Shown: positions 43,242-55,328 of the stretch, piece after piece
Layout: each line of letters starts with the position of its first letter
How positions within the stretch are numbered: the first letter of the stretch is position 1
Assembly (NCBI RefSeq): GCF_029867415.1
Contig: NW_026705919.1
Location: 248,001 to 312,000 of the forward strand
Reading direction: 5' to 3'
DNA length: 64,000 nucleotides
Source: Vicia villosa
Taxonomy: Eukaryota; Streptophyta; Magnoliopsida; Fabales; Fabaceae
Made by a program: the position numbers and the translations under genes
The notes under the pieces: model-generated
What the model saw: only the letters and a program-made list of their open reading frames with translations
What the model was told of the DNA's origin: nothing
The model's database searches: none

Positions 43242-46200
43242 TGTCATACCCTAATTTTTGACCCCCCTGAGATGACATATCTTCAGGATTTTTATCAGGT
43301 CAAAACAAGTACCAAGAGCAGTCACTTCTTCATCTGGCATTTAATCAAGGATGTTCAAAGACAGGAAAACTCAGGCAAAGGATCAATCAATAGAAGGATT
43401 GGTCTCTAACAGAATCATAGGACTCAAAAGCTTCACTTTTTATTCACCTATGATTGATTAGACACCCAGTCATCTGAGTACAGGTTTACTCAGGTCACCA
43501 GATTAGGGTTTTTGAGCCTATCAAGAACTGAGATCAGGGATCACCTTTGGGAAACCCTAAAAAGCCCCAGGGGATCATTCAAAGACATCAATCATCTTCA
43601 AATAGATCATATGACAAGATCCACTGGACATCACACCTCAATTCAAGACCTACAGTCATCATTTTCATCTGGTCGACAATTAGGGTTTTTGACCTAATTC
43701 ACCAGGATAGTTGACTTTTAATCAGGACATGGATCCAAGACTCAAAGCATAACTCAAGAGCTCTTATTCCCTCAATATAATCCATTCACATCACTCATTT
43801 GAAGAGGAGATTTTGATTCATCACAAAAGTCCAAGAATTCACTTCATCTGAAAAAAAGTCAACTGCACAGGATCATCTTTGACTTTTTGGAAATTTTGGT
43901 CAACCATGACTTTTGGAGTTTCTAATCATCAATATATGATATTTAAAGTCATTTGATCAAAGAAAATCAAGAAAATCAATCAAAAATCAAAAGTCAAAAG
44001 TTTGACTTTTCATACTTAGAAAATTTTCTAAGTGTTTTCAAGTGATTTTTTGCCAAACTTTGGAAGGGATTTTCTCAAAATTTCACCTACAAACTGAAAA
44101 AAACTTCCAACATGAAAGTTGTAGATTTTGATCCAATAAACAACTTTGACACATATGATGTTTTGGCTAAAAATCAAACATTGAAGAGTTATGGAGCTTC
44201 AAAGTGGCTGCCTTCACAAAACATGCAAGAAAACCCTAGTTTTCTTCAAACTTCATGGGACTTTTTCACTAATTTCCCTAAAGAATTTGGGCAAACACTA
44301 AACTAATGAATTAAAGTACATATTAAGGGCTTTCCAAATTGTGTTCAACCTCTCCCAAATTCATTTTGAGCTAAGAGATATGGTTGATCAAAGTTAGGCA
44401 CTTGAAGTGAAAATTATAGGTCATGTACAATTTGAAACTTTGCAATTTTGTGCAAGTGACTTCTCTAAATGATGCTACCCGACCTCTAATGCATCTGAAA
44501 ACATGCCATATATCCAAATTCATCATTGCATAAGGATTAGAGAAGATTCCCAAAAACAAAGGCATGTGATTATGTAATGATTGCATTTTTGAATTTATGG
44601 CAAATGGTGAATCATCAAGGAATCTTGCTCTAAGCCAATTAGAACTCTCCTCTGAATCAGAAATGTTCCTTAAGATCATACAAGATCAATGGTTGGGGAA
44701 GCTAGCCCGAAAATGCATCATTGCATTTGGGATCTTTTCAAATTTTCTTCATGGCTAAGAAACCAAACTCACTTCACTAAGCAAGCTCACTATACACAAT
44801 TACTCTGAACCAATTGCCTATAAATAGAGGGATCTTTCTCATTCAGAAAATACACCAAAGCAACCATATTCCTTACTTTCTCTTTCTCTTCTCATGCTTA
44901 TGGTTTTTCAAAGTTCTTTGGCAAGAAGAATCGTTTTCTTCAAACCAGAGCTTATCTTTGGAAAGTAACCATTCTAACATCTCAAGGGGGTTCATTTGAG
45001 GTGATCCAAGCACCTGGATCACTTCTGTAAGTGGAGGAACACCATTGTTGCTCTCACTTTGGAGCTGTTGCAGTTGGAGGTCCATAGAGCAATTCAGAAG
45101 GTTTCCAACAAAGCCAAGCATCCAGACACGTTCCTCAGGTCATAATGAAGCTGTTCAGATGGCTGCAGCTCATCTGTAACTCAAGATTCATCACCCTCCA
45201 TGTCCACTTGAAGCTCAAATCGAGGGAGGTCCATAGAGCAGTTCAGAAGGTTTGAGGTCACAACAAGCATCTAGTTAGAATCACTGAGTCCCAAGGAAGC
45301 TTTTAGGATCATTCATACAAGCCCAGGTGCTCTCTAACATCCTCACGATCTCCATTTTCAGAGGTAAGTTTCTCAACTCCATCTCTTTAATTCGTGTATC
45401 TTTTTGGTTAAAACTCAACACCATTTCATTCAGCATCATAAGAGGATTAAAAACCCTCTATCATCAGTCATTTATGCTTCAGTATAGCCATTTAATTTAA
45501 ATTTCAAATTTTAGGGTTCTTCACGTATTTTAGATAATTCAGTAGATGTAGTTAATATAAATTCATATTAGTTACATATTTAGAATCGTGAGTGAATTTA
45601 GAGCAAGTTTGGTCTTTACATCTTTGCAAATGGTTGAGAAATGAGCAAGTTCACAAATTCAAAATTTGAGAGCTTGAGGAAGAAGACGACCATGGCTGTG
45701 GCGCGCAAATTTCAAATCTCTGGGCAAAGTTTATTTTATTTTTAATGATAGGCGTTTTCTAAACGAATGAATAACTTGCCCATGTGGCCTCACATGCGCT
45801 CTTAGTCTCCTCATGCCTCAAGTCTGGGGTTCGAATCCCCCTCGCCCCAGACTTTTTGATTCTTTTATTTTTCAATGATTGATCACTTGTTTTGAAACAT
45901 AACCAAATGGGTGAGTGTTATAATCACCAAGCGCGCGTTGGCTCAGTGGTGTTATTTTGAGCTGGTGACTTAGAGGGCGTGTGTTCAAACCTTGGAGGAA
46001 ACAAACCCAATTTTTTACCACTTTTTTTTCTTTGTTTTATTCACAAACTTCACACAATTATTTAACCTATCAAATAAATCCATTTTCACCTCATTTTTCA
46101 CACACTTGTTATTTAATATACCTATTTTGTGAATAATTAAAAAAATCATAAAAATATTATTTATTTCATATATTTTTATTAGGTTTAAAATAGTATGTTT

Positions 46201-48743
46201 TAAGTATTTTCTTAAATACTTTGAAAATATATATCTTCATTTTGTTTTAACCTAATTATTTTGTGAATAATTTTATGATAAAACCCTAAATTATTTAGGT
46301 CTTAATTAGGTATAGATTTCATCTTTTCCTTAATTAAGTTGACTTTTGTCAATGTTCAAAACTGTTTTCAGTCTCCGATTAAACAAATGGTTAAGGTTTT
46401 CAAACAACAAAACCTTATATCATTTCAAATCTTTTTTCCAACTGTTTTCATAAACAGTAAATCATTTTCAGTGGGCCTCTATTAGAGTGTAAGACCCAAC
46501 ACCTTCTTTCTTTTCATAGTTTGTTTTCAAAAACTGTATTTTCAAAATCTCCTTTCTGTTTTCAAAACATTCTTCTGGTATTTGAAGGGCATTATTCCCG
46601 GTGAAACTCTTCAGATACCTATGTGACCTTTGTCCATCTTCACTTCTTCTGTTTTCAAAACCCTTAACTGTTTATAATAAATATTCAACTGTTATCAACA
46701 AAACAACAAAAAATTGCTGGTAAGGCTTGGTACATACTTCTTCAAAGGCCTCCACTCCATCCAGGTTAGGCTTTACAAGCTTTCAATTTACAGTCTTTAT
46801 TTAAATTACTGTCAAATATAAACTGTGCATATATTTGTTTAGAACTATGTTTGAGTGTAAACCCTAGGACAGTTAAACTATATATATATTATAGGAATAT
46901 GGCCTAGGATTGAGAATGTCTTCCCGGTGAAGGCTCTTTCCTAATTAGAGATCTGTAGTTCAAACCCCCAAGATGAATTATTCCCGATGAAACATCTTGG
47001 CAAAAACCTTAGAACCCAAAATAGGACACATCCACCCAAAGAGGAATTATTCCCGGTGAAACCTCTTACCCATTTGCTTAGAGCCAAAATAAGTTCAAAA
47101 CTACATAGCTTTCTCTTGTGCTATAACAAGGACCCTCGATGACCCTCGATTAGCCTCCTCTTGGGCTTTGTACAAGGACCCACAGGCTTCTTAAAAGCAT
47201 TTCCAGCTTCCTCTTGAGCTTGTATACAAGGACCCATCAGGTTTCTTATAAACATAGGAACAGGTCTTTAGTCACCTTTTAACATACCCTGGTGAGTTTC
47301 TTCCATTCTTTAAACCAAACTTTAAACAAGCTAAGATTGTCTCAATTTCATATTGAGTACACTTTTTGGAATGAGAGACATGGACAGTCTCTGTCACCCT
47401 TATCTTCATTAATTTTTCCTTAGCAGAGTCTAGGATCCATATTTGCTCATCACCAGCAAGAGTCAGCCTTAATCTTGGGCTTTAAAACAAGAAGTCTCCA
47501 CTAGATAATCTTTCTGCCATTCATCTTAACAAAAATCCCTGGAAAGGGTCAGCCTCCAAAATTACTTCTTCAAAACCAAAGATTCATTCTCTTAGGAGAT
47601 AATTTCCCCAAAAGAGTCAAAAACCCCTGGAAAGGGTCAGCCTCCAAAAAAAACATGATAAAAATTCAGTCTTTTAATAGTCAATTTCTCCAGCTGAGTC
47701 AAAATCCCTGGAAAGGGTTAGCTTCCAAAAAAATCAGTCTTTTAATAAATAAATCAATCAAAATCCTCAAGCTTGGGCCTGATACAAGCCAGTTAAAAAA
47801 TCAAATCTTTTATACAGTAGATAGACATAGCTTATCTCTATAGAGAGATCTTTTCTCTATCTCACCACATTCAAACAAACAAACATTACATTTCATTTTA
47901 ATCAAGTCTCCCATTTAGGATTTTGAAAGGCATGAGCTGGCAGTAAAACCCAGACATGTGGTAACTTTCCCTAATTTGGATGAGCATTTTTATTTCATTT
48001 AAGAGGCGTTTGACTGGTATACTTGCACATATACAAGTAAGGTCCCCCTCTTGAATGAAATGAATTCAGTTATTCTGTCACTCTTTTAAATGTTTGTGGT
48101 GGAATAGTAGAAATACCTCTCTATAAAGATGAATTCATGTCTCTTTATTGTAAACAGAGATTTAATTCAAAGCTTCAACCTTGAGCTTCAAGCAAGGCAC
48201 CAAAAATAATTAATTTCCCTAGTTAGTTCCCCGAACTACATTAAGCTCTGACTTCCACTAGGGATATGTAGGCATGAGGTTCACAAGGAATCTCAACGAG
48301 CTAATAAAATACAAAAAATAGTCAGCTTGTCTATCTGTCTGTCTGTCTTTTTTTTAATCAATTCAATTCTCTCTCCTAACACAAAGGAGAAACTTTCCCA
48401 ATCAGTAGCAACAAACACAATCACAATGACACAGAGAAGGTTCCCGTAGAGTACTACGGATATGTAGGGTGCTTAAACACTTCCCTATGTATAACCGACC
48501 CCCCGAACTCCAGAATTTCTAGTCTAGGTGAATCCCCACACTTACCAAACTCCTAGGGTTTAGTTGAGATCTTTTTTCCCCTTTCCTACTCGTAGGACAA
48601 TAAGAAAGTTCGTGTGATATCGTAGGAAGAACTGAAATGAAATTCATCCCATCCCGGGCGCATTCTCCTTCCAAATTTCGCGTGAAGGGTCTAGCGTGCC
48701 GTCCTCCCAAGTGAAACGGGGAGGTAAAAAAAATGACACCACA
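43242..48743 (+). repeat. 3' LTR of Ogre C (5502 bp)
   Basis: Copy of 24688-30188. It retains TATA (44818-44827) and both tRNA-like modules. Substitutions are denser in the first 2.1 kb (about 33 by eye) than in the remaining 3.4 kb (about 25). Confidence 0.95.
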
Positions 48744-49748
48744 AACATGTGACTCATGGGTGATCAATGAGGATCGTGTTATATACAATGTTATGATACT
48801 TGTGCATATTTATATTATGTCATGTTATATGGAGATGAACCTATATGGGAATCCATGAGGGGTGCCTAGTCTTGTCCGGACTCTCAAGGTAGAGTCGAAT
48901 GGAGATAAGTCGCAGCTCGAGGAACACTTACGACTTATCCGAATTCCGATGGGAATCAGGTTCGTATAAATGAACCGTATTGATATGTTGGTACCGCATT
49001 CATGGAGTCATGATGGTTGAATCACTTTGTATACATAATTGAAATATGAGTCGTGCACAGTGAAGGTGCGTGATATTATGATATAAGTTGTGTGTACGTG
49101 TGATGATTGTGTTTGTTTTGTGAATCCTATCCTTAGCATGTGGTATTCACCGATAGTCACCGCATACATGGAGTCATGATGGTTGAATCACTTTGTATAC
49201 ATAATTGAAATATGATTCGTGCACAGTGAAGGTGTGTGATGTTATGATACAAGTTGTGTGTACGTGTGATGATTGTGTTTGTTTTGTGAATACTATCCTT
49301 AGCATGTGATATTCACCGATAATTATTTGAATGAAGTTCTCACCCCTTTTCTATTGTTGTGTTTGTGCTTTTTCGGAAGTACAGATAATCAAGTACTTGA
49401 GTAAAGCTTGGAGCTTATGTTGCTTGTGATCGAGTCTTATGATTCGCTCTGATACGTAACACGGGGAACATGGGATTTTTATTTGAATTTGTTTGGTTGT
49501 TTCATTTTTTACGTATCTTATTTTCAGATTATGTTGAACTACGAGTTTTGTGGAGTTTATTACCTTTGAGGCCTTAGAGCCATTGAAGTGAAATATTTTG
49601 AACTTCCGCTATTTAATTACCGAGCAATAATGATGAAGTGACTTGATATTTCATGAGTTTTTATGGATGTGACATTACTACTTGTGTGTACTCTGATTAT
49701 TTCATAAATTATTTTATAATTTATTAACGGGGAATGTAGGGTGTTACA
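48744..49748 (+). repeat. 5' LTR of chromovirus D, right part, after Ogre C
   Basis: 48744-48748 (AACAT) is the right copy of the Ogre target duplication; 48749-49748 is the remainder of the D LTR, ending GTGTTACA two bases before the iMet primer site. It contains a 166-bp tandem duplication. Confidence 0.85.
48993..49323. repeat. 166-bp tandem duplication in the D LTR
   Basis: 48993-49158 and 49159-49323 both begin ACCGCAT(T/A)CATGGAGTCATG and end in CACCGATA. They differ at about ten sites. It probably arose by slippage or unequal exchange after insertion, or in the D family. Confidence 0.9.
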
Positions 49749-49750
49749 AT

Positions 49751-49762
49751 TGGTATCAGAGC
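49751..49762 (+). other. Primer binding site, initiator tRNA-Met type, of chromovirus D
   Basis: TGGTATCAGAGC two bases after the LTR end at 49748, followed by AGGTCGGTCC. Confidence 0.92.
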
Positions 49763-49868
49763 AGGTCGGTCCATCTGGCCAGGTTGTGGAGTCAGTCTAG
49801 TGTGACAGTGGTATGCTGTCTATAGTAACTTCTAAGCATTGTTGCTCATTATGGTGTGAAACAGAGGA

Positions 49869-50460
49869 TGGCTGGAAGAAATGATGTTGCGATTGCTGAT
49901 GCATTGCAGACCATTGCTTAGATTGTCACTCAGTATGCTGCTAAGTTCGTAGAACTTGTGAAGTTTTATGCATAATATAGTGCAAAAACGGTAAATTTCT
50001 CAAAGTGCATCAAGTTCGAGAATGGACTACAGCTATAGATTAAGTAAGCTACATGGTGCCAACAGATTCGCAGGTTTCTAGAGTTTGTAAACAGCTGTAG
50101 AATCTATGAAGAGGACACTAGGGCTCATTCGGCTCACTACAAGAGTTTAAGGGAGAAAAAGGGTAGCAAAATCTGAATCGTGGGAAACCTTACGATGCCC
50201 CAACTAATAGGAGAAAGCAGAAAGCTATTGATGGCAAGAAGTCAAGTCGAGGAGATGTTTCTCCCAATCCTATCAAGTGTTTCAGGTGTGGTGGCATGGG
50301 TCACCGTGCTAATGAATGACAATTTGATGTAAAGAAATGTTTTAAATTTGGAAGACCAAGTCACGTTGTGGCAGACTGTAGGACTAATATACCTACGTGT
50401 TACTATTGTGGGGAACAGGGTCACATCAGTATAAAATGTTAGAAGTCGAAGAAGTCACAG
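49869..50460 (+). pseudogene. gag: Chromovirus D gag remnant with zinc knuckles
   Basis: Starts ATGGCTGGAAGAAATGATG (MAGRNDVAIADAL) and jumps after about 20 codons to YAAKFVELVKFY, so roughly 120 codons of capsid are deleted (compare gag of B). Several in-frame stops follow. Zinc knuckles: CFRCGGMGHRANE with the last Cys codon lost to a stop (50280), CFKFGRPSHVVADC (second Cys replaced), and CYYCGEQGHISIKC (50401, intact). Non-functional. Confidence 0.85.
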
Positions 50461-51205
50461 GAAGATGGGAATGTGTTTACATTGGCAGGGTCTCAGCCTA
50501 CTATTGCAAATCGTTTAATCAAATGTACTTATTATGTTCATGATACTCCTTTGATTGCTATTATTGACACGAGTGCGACCCACTTGTTTATTTTTGTTGA
50601 ATGTGTGAAGAGATTAGAACTTGTGTTGTCTACCTCGAGTAGGGGATGGTGATTGATACTCTTTTCATGGGGTCAGTAACCACTTCTTTAGTATGCTTGG
50701 ATTTTCCTTTATAAATTCTTGGTAAGGATTTTAGAGGGTGTTTGATTTGTCTACCACTCAATGAGCTATATATTATCTTGGGGATAAACTGGCTAGAGTT
50801 GAACCGTGTTTATATTAACTATTACAACAAGACGTTGGTGTTCCTTACTCCAGCAGAAGAGGAGTTGGCTGATTATTTAACTACCAAAGAATTGATAACA
50901 TTGCTAGATGATGGGGCCAGAGTATTCGCGATATTTGCCTCAATGTGTGTTAGAGGCAAGACATCAATTAATGAACTACCCATAGTGTGCAAGTTTCTGG
51001 AAGTATTTCCAGATGATATTTCAGAGTACCTCCAAAGAGAGAAATTGAATTTGTTATTGATCTTGTCCCTGGTACCAAACCTATATTTATGCGCCATATA
51101 GAATGTCAACATCTAAGTTAACAGAGCTAAAATTGCAACTAGGGAAGTTACTTGACAAAAAATTTATTAGACCCAGTGTGTCACCGTGGGGAGCTCCAGT
51201 GTTAT
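50461..51205 (+). pseudogene. Chromovirus D protease remnant and RT start
   Basis: The protease site reads AIIDTSATHLF (about 50560-50590), with Ser in place of the DTG glycine. The frame breaks near 50640-50740, then is open 50742-51101 (ILGINWLELNRVYI, LPIVCKFLEVFPDDI). RT begins in another frame with [18 protein letters not shown] (about 51152-51204). There the sequence changes abruptly to copia. Confidence 0.85.
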
Positions 51206-52897
51206 CGCCCTTTACAATGGGTGCAACACTTGGTGAACAATCTTTCATTCTAAATCTCTCTAAAACTTTATTGATATAGGTTTCTTGTGATAGACCCAAA
51301 ATTCCTCGAAGTCTATCTCTGTGGATCTTAATGCCAATGACATAAGATGCCTCACCCATATCCTTCATATCAGAGTTTTTAGAGAGGAATTGTTTCACCT
51401 CATGTAGCAAACCTTTACCATTGGTTACAAGTAGTATGTCATCCACATACAAAATGAGAAAACAAATTTTACTCCCACGGACCTTATAGTATATGCATTG
51501 ATCTATGGGATTTTCAATACCCCCAAATGAAGATATTGTTCCATGGAATTTAAGATACCATTGACGAGAGGCTTGTTATAAACCTTATATGGATTTCTTA
51601 AGCTTGCAAACCAAATGCTCACCATTATTAGAGGAGAAACCTTCAGGTTGTTTCATATAAACCTCCTCCTCTAAATCACCATTAAGAAAGGTCGTTTTCA
51701 CATCCATTTGATGAAACTCAAGGTTAAAATGTGCAACTAATGCTAAGATGACGTGAAGAGAATCTTTCTTAGATATAGGAGAAAAAGTACCATTGTAATT
51801 GATTCCTTCCTTTTGGGTAAATCCCTTAGCAACGAGTCTGGCCTTGTATCTCTCAATGTTACCTAATGAATCTTTCTTGGTTTTAAAAACCCATTTACAA
51901 CCAATTGCCTTTGCCCATTAAGTAACTCAACAAGATCCCATACGTCGTTGTTTTTCATGGAATTCGTTTCATCATTCATGGCATCATACCACAAACTTGT
52001 CTCTTTGCAACTCATGGCTTGTTTAAAGCTCTCAGGATCATTCTCAGCTCCAACATTATAGTCAGATTCTAGTAGATACACAATGTAATAATTGGAAATA
52101 GCTATTTTATTGTCCTAATAGAACTCCTTAATGTTTGATCAATATTTTTTTGTGGATCTTGTTGTTCAGCTAATTGTTCATCATTTTGATGACCAACTTG
52201 ATTTACTGGATCATCAGTAGCTTGTGGAGTCTCGATGATTGGTTGATCAACATCCATTTGAACTTGAGGGATGTTTTGTATAGTAAATAATCTATCACTT
52301 GAAATGGAAGGTTCATGCTCTATATGATCATGCACATAAATTAAATTTTTTATTTGATTGCATCCGCTACTCAAATTATTTTTAAGAAACTTTGCATTTC
52401 TTGATTCCACAATCCTAGTTGTTTGAGATGGATAGTAAAATCTATAACCTTTAGACCTTTCGACATATCCAATGAAATACCCACTGATGGTCCTCGGATC
52501 TAGCGTCTTTTCTTTTGGGTTATAAATCCTCACCTCAGACAGACATCCCCAAACGCGCATATGTAGTAAACTCGATTTCCATCCTTTAAATAACTTAAAT
52601 GGCGTCTTTGGGACAGCCATGGATGGAACCCAATTAGAATATACACTTCTTTTTTTAACGCTTCAATCCACAATGATTTAGGAATATTAGAGTTGCAAAG
52701 CATACTCCACTCCATGTCCAATAATGTTCGATTTCTTCTTTCTGCAACACCATTTTGGTTCGGAGAACTGGGCATAGTTTATTGGGCAACAATCCCATGT
52801 TCTTGAAGAAACTTAGCAAATAGACCAGGTGCTTGTCCATTCTCAGTGTATCTAGCATAGTATTCACCACCCCGATCTGACCTTACTATCTTTATTT
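51206..52897 (-). pseudogene. pol: Copia E integrase C-terminal half and reverse transcriptase
   Basis: Integrase: SPNQNGVAERRNRTLLDM gives the catalytic Glu (about 52735), then MRVWGCLSEVRIYNP, GYFIGYVERSKGYRFY. RT: DPESFKQAMSCKETSLWYDAM (about 52040), then a damaged stretch, then MYVDDILLVTNGKG (51450) with the catalytic YVDD, and FLSKNSDMKDMGEASYVIGI. At least four frame changes or stops separate these blocks. The similarity stops at 51206. Confidence 0.88.
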
Positions 52898-52902
52898 GCT
52901 TT

Positions 52903-53909
52903 TGTAGATGATCTTGATTGGCTGCACTTTATGGTAAAACAATGTTTTGTTTGTGTGGATGTCTTGACTGATGTCATGACTATATTATGATGTGTTATGC
53001 AGAATGTGTTAGGTTGCTAATACTTGTTTCACGATGGATGTCAAGCTGGATGTTGTGACATCACACTATGATCTGGATGTCGTGACATCACACTATGATC
53101 AGCTTGATTACTGTTTCTATTTCTGTCTGTGTGTTTGTTTCCTTATTTATTCAGGAGGTATTTTAGGAAACATTATTTGAGTGCTAATTTTGAAGTAATT
53201 CCTGCTGCCCTATTATTAAGCACTATAAATCGTGGAGATTGGTTTAAGTGAATTAAACCTAATTTGTGCTTCTCAAGCCCAAGGCCTATGCGCTATCTTA
53301 TATAAAAGGGCATCTAATCCTAATTTGAAGACTCAGAGAATCTGAGATTGAAGAACAAAGTTTGAGTCCGTGTTTCCACTGTGTGTATGTGTTTTAGGAT
53401 TCTCTTGTAAGCCAAGCAATTGTCACCTAGATAATTGTGTTAGTCTAGTGTTTGTGTTTTGTACTTTGTTTGTGTTTTGTACTTTGTTTGTGTCACTCTA
53501 AGCTTTTAAGCATGAGTGCTGTGTCCCTTGATTGAAGCTTTGAAGAAAAATCAAGATTTGTTTGAAGTGTGCCTTCACCCTGTTTGTTTGTCATTGTTGT
53601 TATCACTACTGTGATTGAGAGGGAGTGAGTGGGAACTCAGGTCCAACACTAGATTGAAATTGCATTGAGTAGGTCTTCAGTGAAGAGTTGTAAATGGGGG
53701 AGTTTATCTCTGAATTAATACTGCTTATAGTGGATTTCCTCCCTGGCTTGGTAGCCCCCAGAGTAGGTGTTTTTGTACACCGAACTGGGTAAACAATCAT
53801 CTATGTTCTTTACTATTTTTGTTTACTTTCTGCGTGAATTTTATAATCAGTTCTAAAGTGGATGTCATAACATCCGACACGACATCGATCGTGTGTTACT
53901 AGAATTTCA
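52903..53909 (+). repeat. 5' LTR of Sirevirus F (1007 bp)
   Basis: TGTAGATGATC...GAATTTCA. TATA box TATATAAA at 53299-53306. GATGTC/GACATC dyads: 52958/52970, 53037/53049, 53076, 53861. It is longer than the 3' LTR mainly through two short tandem duplications: a TGACATCACACTATGATC unit near 53057-53100 and an 18-bp TGTGTTTTGTACTTTGTT unit near 53453-53490. Confidence 0.9.
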
Positions 53910-53911
53910 AT

Positions 53912-53922
53912 TGGCATCAGAG
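53912..53922 (+). other. Primer binding site of Sirevirus F
   Basis: TGGCATCAGAG, two bases after the LTR end; one base differs from the iMet consensus TGGTATCAGAG. Confidence 0.85.
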
Positions 53923-53979
53923 TAGGCACCCTGCCTGTTTATTTCTGGGTAAGATCTAGGGAAAATAAAATCTGCAACT

Positions 53980-54985
53980 ATGGACAAGGATGTAATAGTG
54001 TTTGGGAATACACCACCCATTATGGATGAATCTAAATATGACTACTGGAAACCTCGTATGGTAGTCGTTCTGAAGTCTGTAGACAGCAAGGCCTGGAGAG
54101 CTGTGAGCAAAGGATGGGAACATCCTACGAAGAAAGACAAAGATGGAACAACTGTGTTAATACCCGAAGAAGAATGGAACAAGAATGAGGAAGAACTGGC
54201 TTTGGGTAACTCCAAGGCTCTAAATGCATTGTTCAATGGAATATACAAGAATATATTCAGAATTATGCAACACTGTGAATTGGCCAAAGATGTTTGGGAT
54301 ACTCTCAAAACAACGCATGAAGGTACATCTAAGGTGAAGATGTCTAGACTTCAGATGTTAACTACTAAGTTTGAAAATCTCAGGATGAAAGAGGACGAGA
54401 CCATTCATGACTTTTACATGAATGTTCTTGAAATTTCCAATACTCTGGAGCCTTAGGAGAAAAAATGTCTGAAGAAAAGCTAGCGAGAAAGATCCTCAGA
54501 TCACTACCTAAGAGGTTTGCTATGAAGGTTACTGCTATAGAAGAAGCTCAGGACATCAGCAAAATGAAGGTAGATAAACTCATTGGTTCCCTCCAAACAT
54601 TTGAGATGAGTATATGTGACAGCGTTGACAAGAAGAACAAGAACATAGCGTTTGTATCTAACATTGAAGAGTACTCAAAAGGAAGCAATGTTGGAAGTGA
54701 TGAAAGTATATCAGAAGCCATAACTATGGTTGGAAGACAATTCAACAAGTTCATTAAAAGAGTGGATCAGAGGAACAAATCAAATGTCAAGAACATTCCT
54801 TTTAACATCAGCAAGAACTTTGATTCAAGTAAGAAGTCTGAATAGAAGTCTACTCAAGGTAAAGGTATTCAGTGTCATGAGTTTGAAGGCTTTGGACATT
54901 TTAAAGTAGCGTGCCCTACTTACCTCAAGAAACAAAAGAAAGGTCTGTCTATCACTTGGTCTGATGGAGACTCTGGTAGTGAGTC
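53980..54985 (+). pseudogene. gag: Sirevirus F gag, frameshifted
   Basis: MDKDVIVFGNTPP, ESKYDYWKPRMVVVLKSVD, VWDTLKTTHEGTSKVKMSRL and ILRSLPKRFAMKVTAIEEA mark a SIRE-type (UBN2) gag. Frame 1 is open 53980-54456; a shift near 54448-54456 moves the coding to 54465-54845. A TAG at 54843-54845 is followed in phase by a zinc knuckle CHEFEGFGHFKVAC (second Cys is Phe) and LKKQKKGLSITWSD. Similarity stops near 54985-55000. Confidence 0.9.
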
Positions 54986-55014
54986 TGAAGGTTATTCTGG
55001 AGTACATGACTACT

Positions 55015-55113
55015 GGACTACAAATTGCTGATATCTTTACTAAAGCCCTTGATGCTACTCAATTTGAAAACTTAAGAAGCAAATTGGGTATTTTCCTCTA
55101 TGAGGAATTATAG
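55015..55113 (+). pseudogene. C-terminal tip of Sirevirus F RNase H
   Basis: QIADIFTKALDATQFENLR and the KLGIFLYEEL end with TAG at 55111-55113, the usual last codons of Sirevirus pol. It proves that the deletion runs from the gag tail to the pol tail, and that the env-like gene sits in its normal place downstream. Confidence 0.88.
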
Positions 55114-55328
55114 CAATTACAGTTCCTTGGGAATTATTTCTTGAACAAGAAAAATAGTTCAAATTTTATGATTGGTCAAAATTTAAATCTCCCTCTCCTA
55201 GTGCAATCATTTCCTTTCAACCTCTCAACTCACTACTATACTTCTTGTTTAGTCTCTTGCACTTCTCACATCTCGCCTCCAACCACAAAAACAACAAGCT
55301 CTCTCTATCGCCTCCAAAGTCTCCCTCA

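Larger units (their letters stand above)
24688..48743 (+). mobile_element. Ogre element C (Ty3/gypsy, Tat clade), 24,056 bp, essentially complete
   Basis: LTRs 24688-30188 and 43242-48743 (5501 and 5502 bp) begin TGTCATACCC and end CCACA. The flanks AGCAT (24683-24687) and AACAT (48744-48748) fit a 5-bp target duplication with one change. Order inside: tRNA-Arg primer site, ORF1, gag, protease, intron candidate, RT, RNase H, second (archaeal-type) RNase H, integrase, repeat-rich 3' region and polypurine tract. This is the Ogre plan known from legumes. The LTRs differ at roughly 55-60 sites by eye, about 1%, so insertion is recent. Six in-frame stops and one frameshift make gag-pro-pol non-functional as it stands. 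Confidence 0.96.
23330..51205 (+). mobile_element. Chromovirus D (Ty3/gypsy), 5' half, interrupted by Ogre C
   Basis: The parts are 23330-24687 and 48749-51205. It has an LTR with TGTAACAG start and GTGTTACA end, an iMet primer site, a degenerate gag, zinc knuckles, a protease remnant and the first codons of RT (about 51110-51205), where the sequence switches abruptly to copia element E. Ogre C lies inside the LTR with a nearly matching 5-bp duplication. The rest of pol and the 3' LTR are not in the window. CAATG (23325-23329) would be one copy of its own target duplication. Confidence 0.85.
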
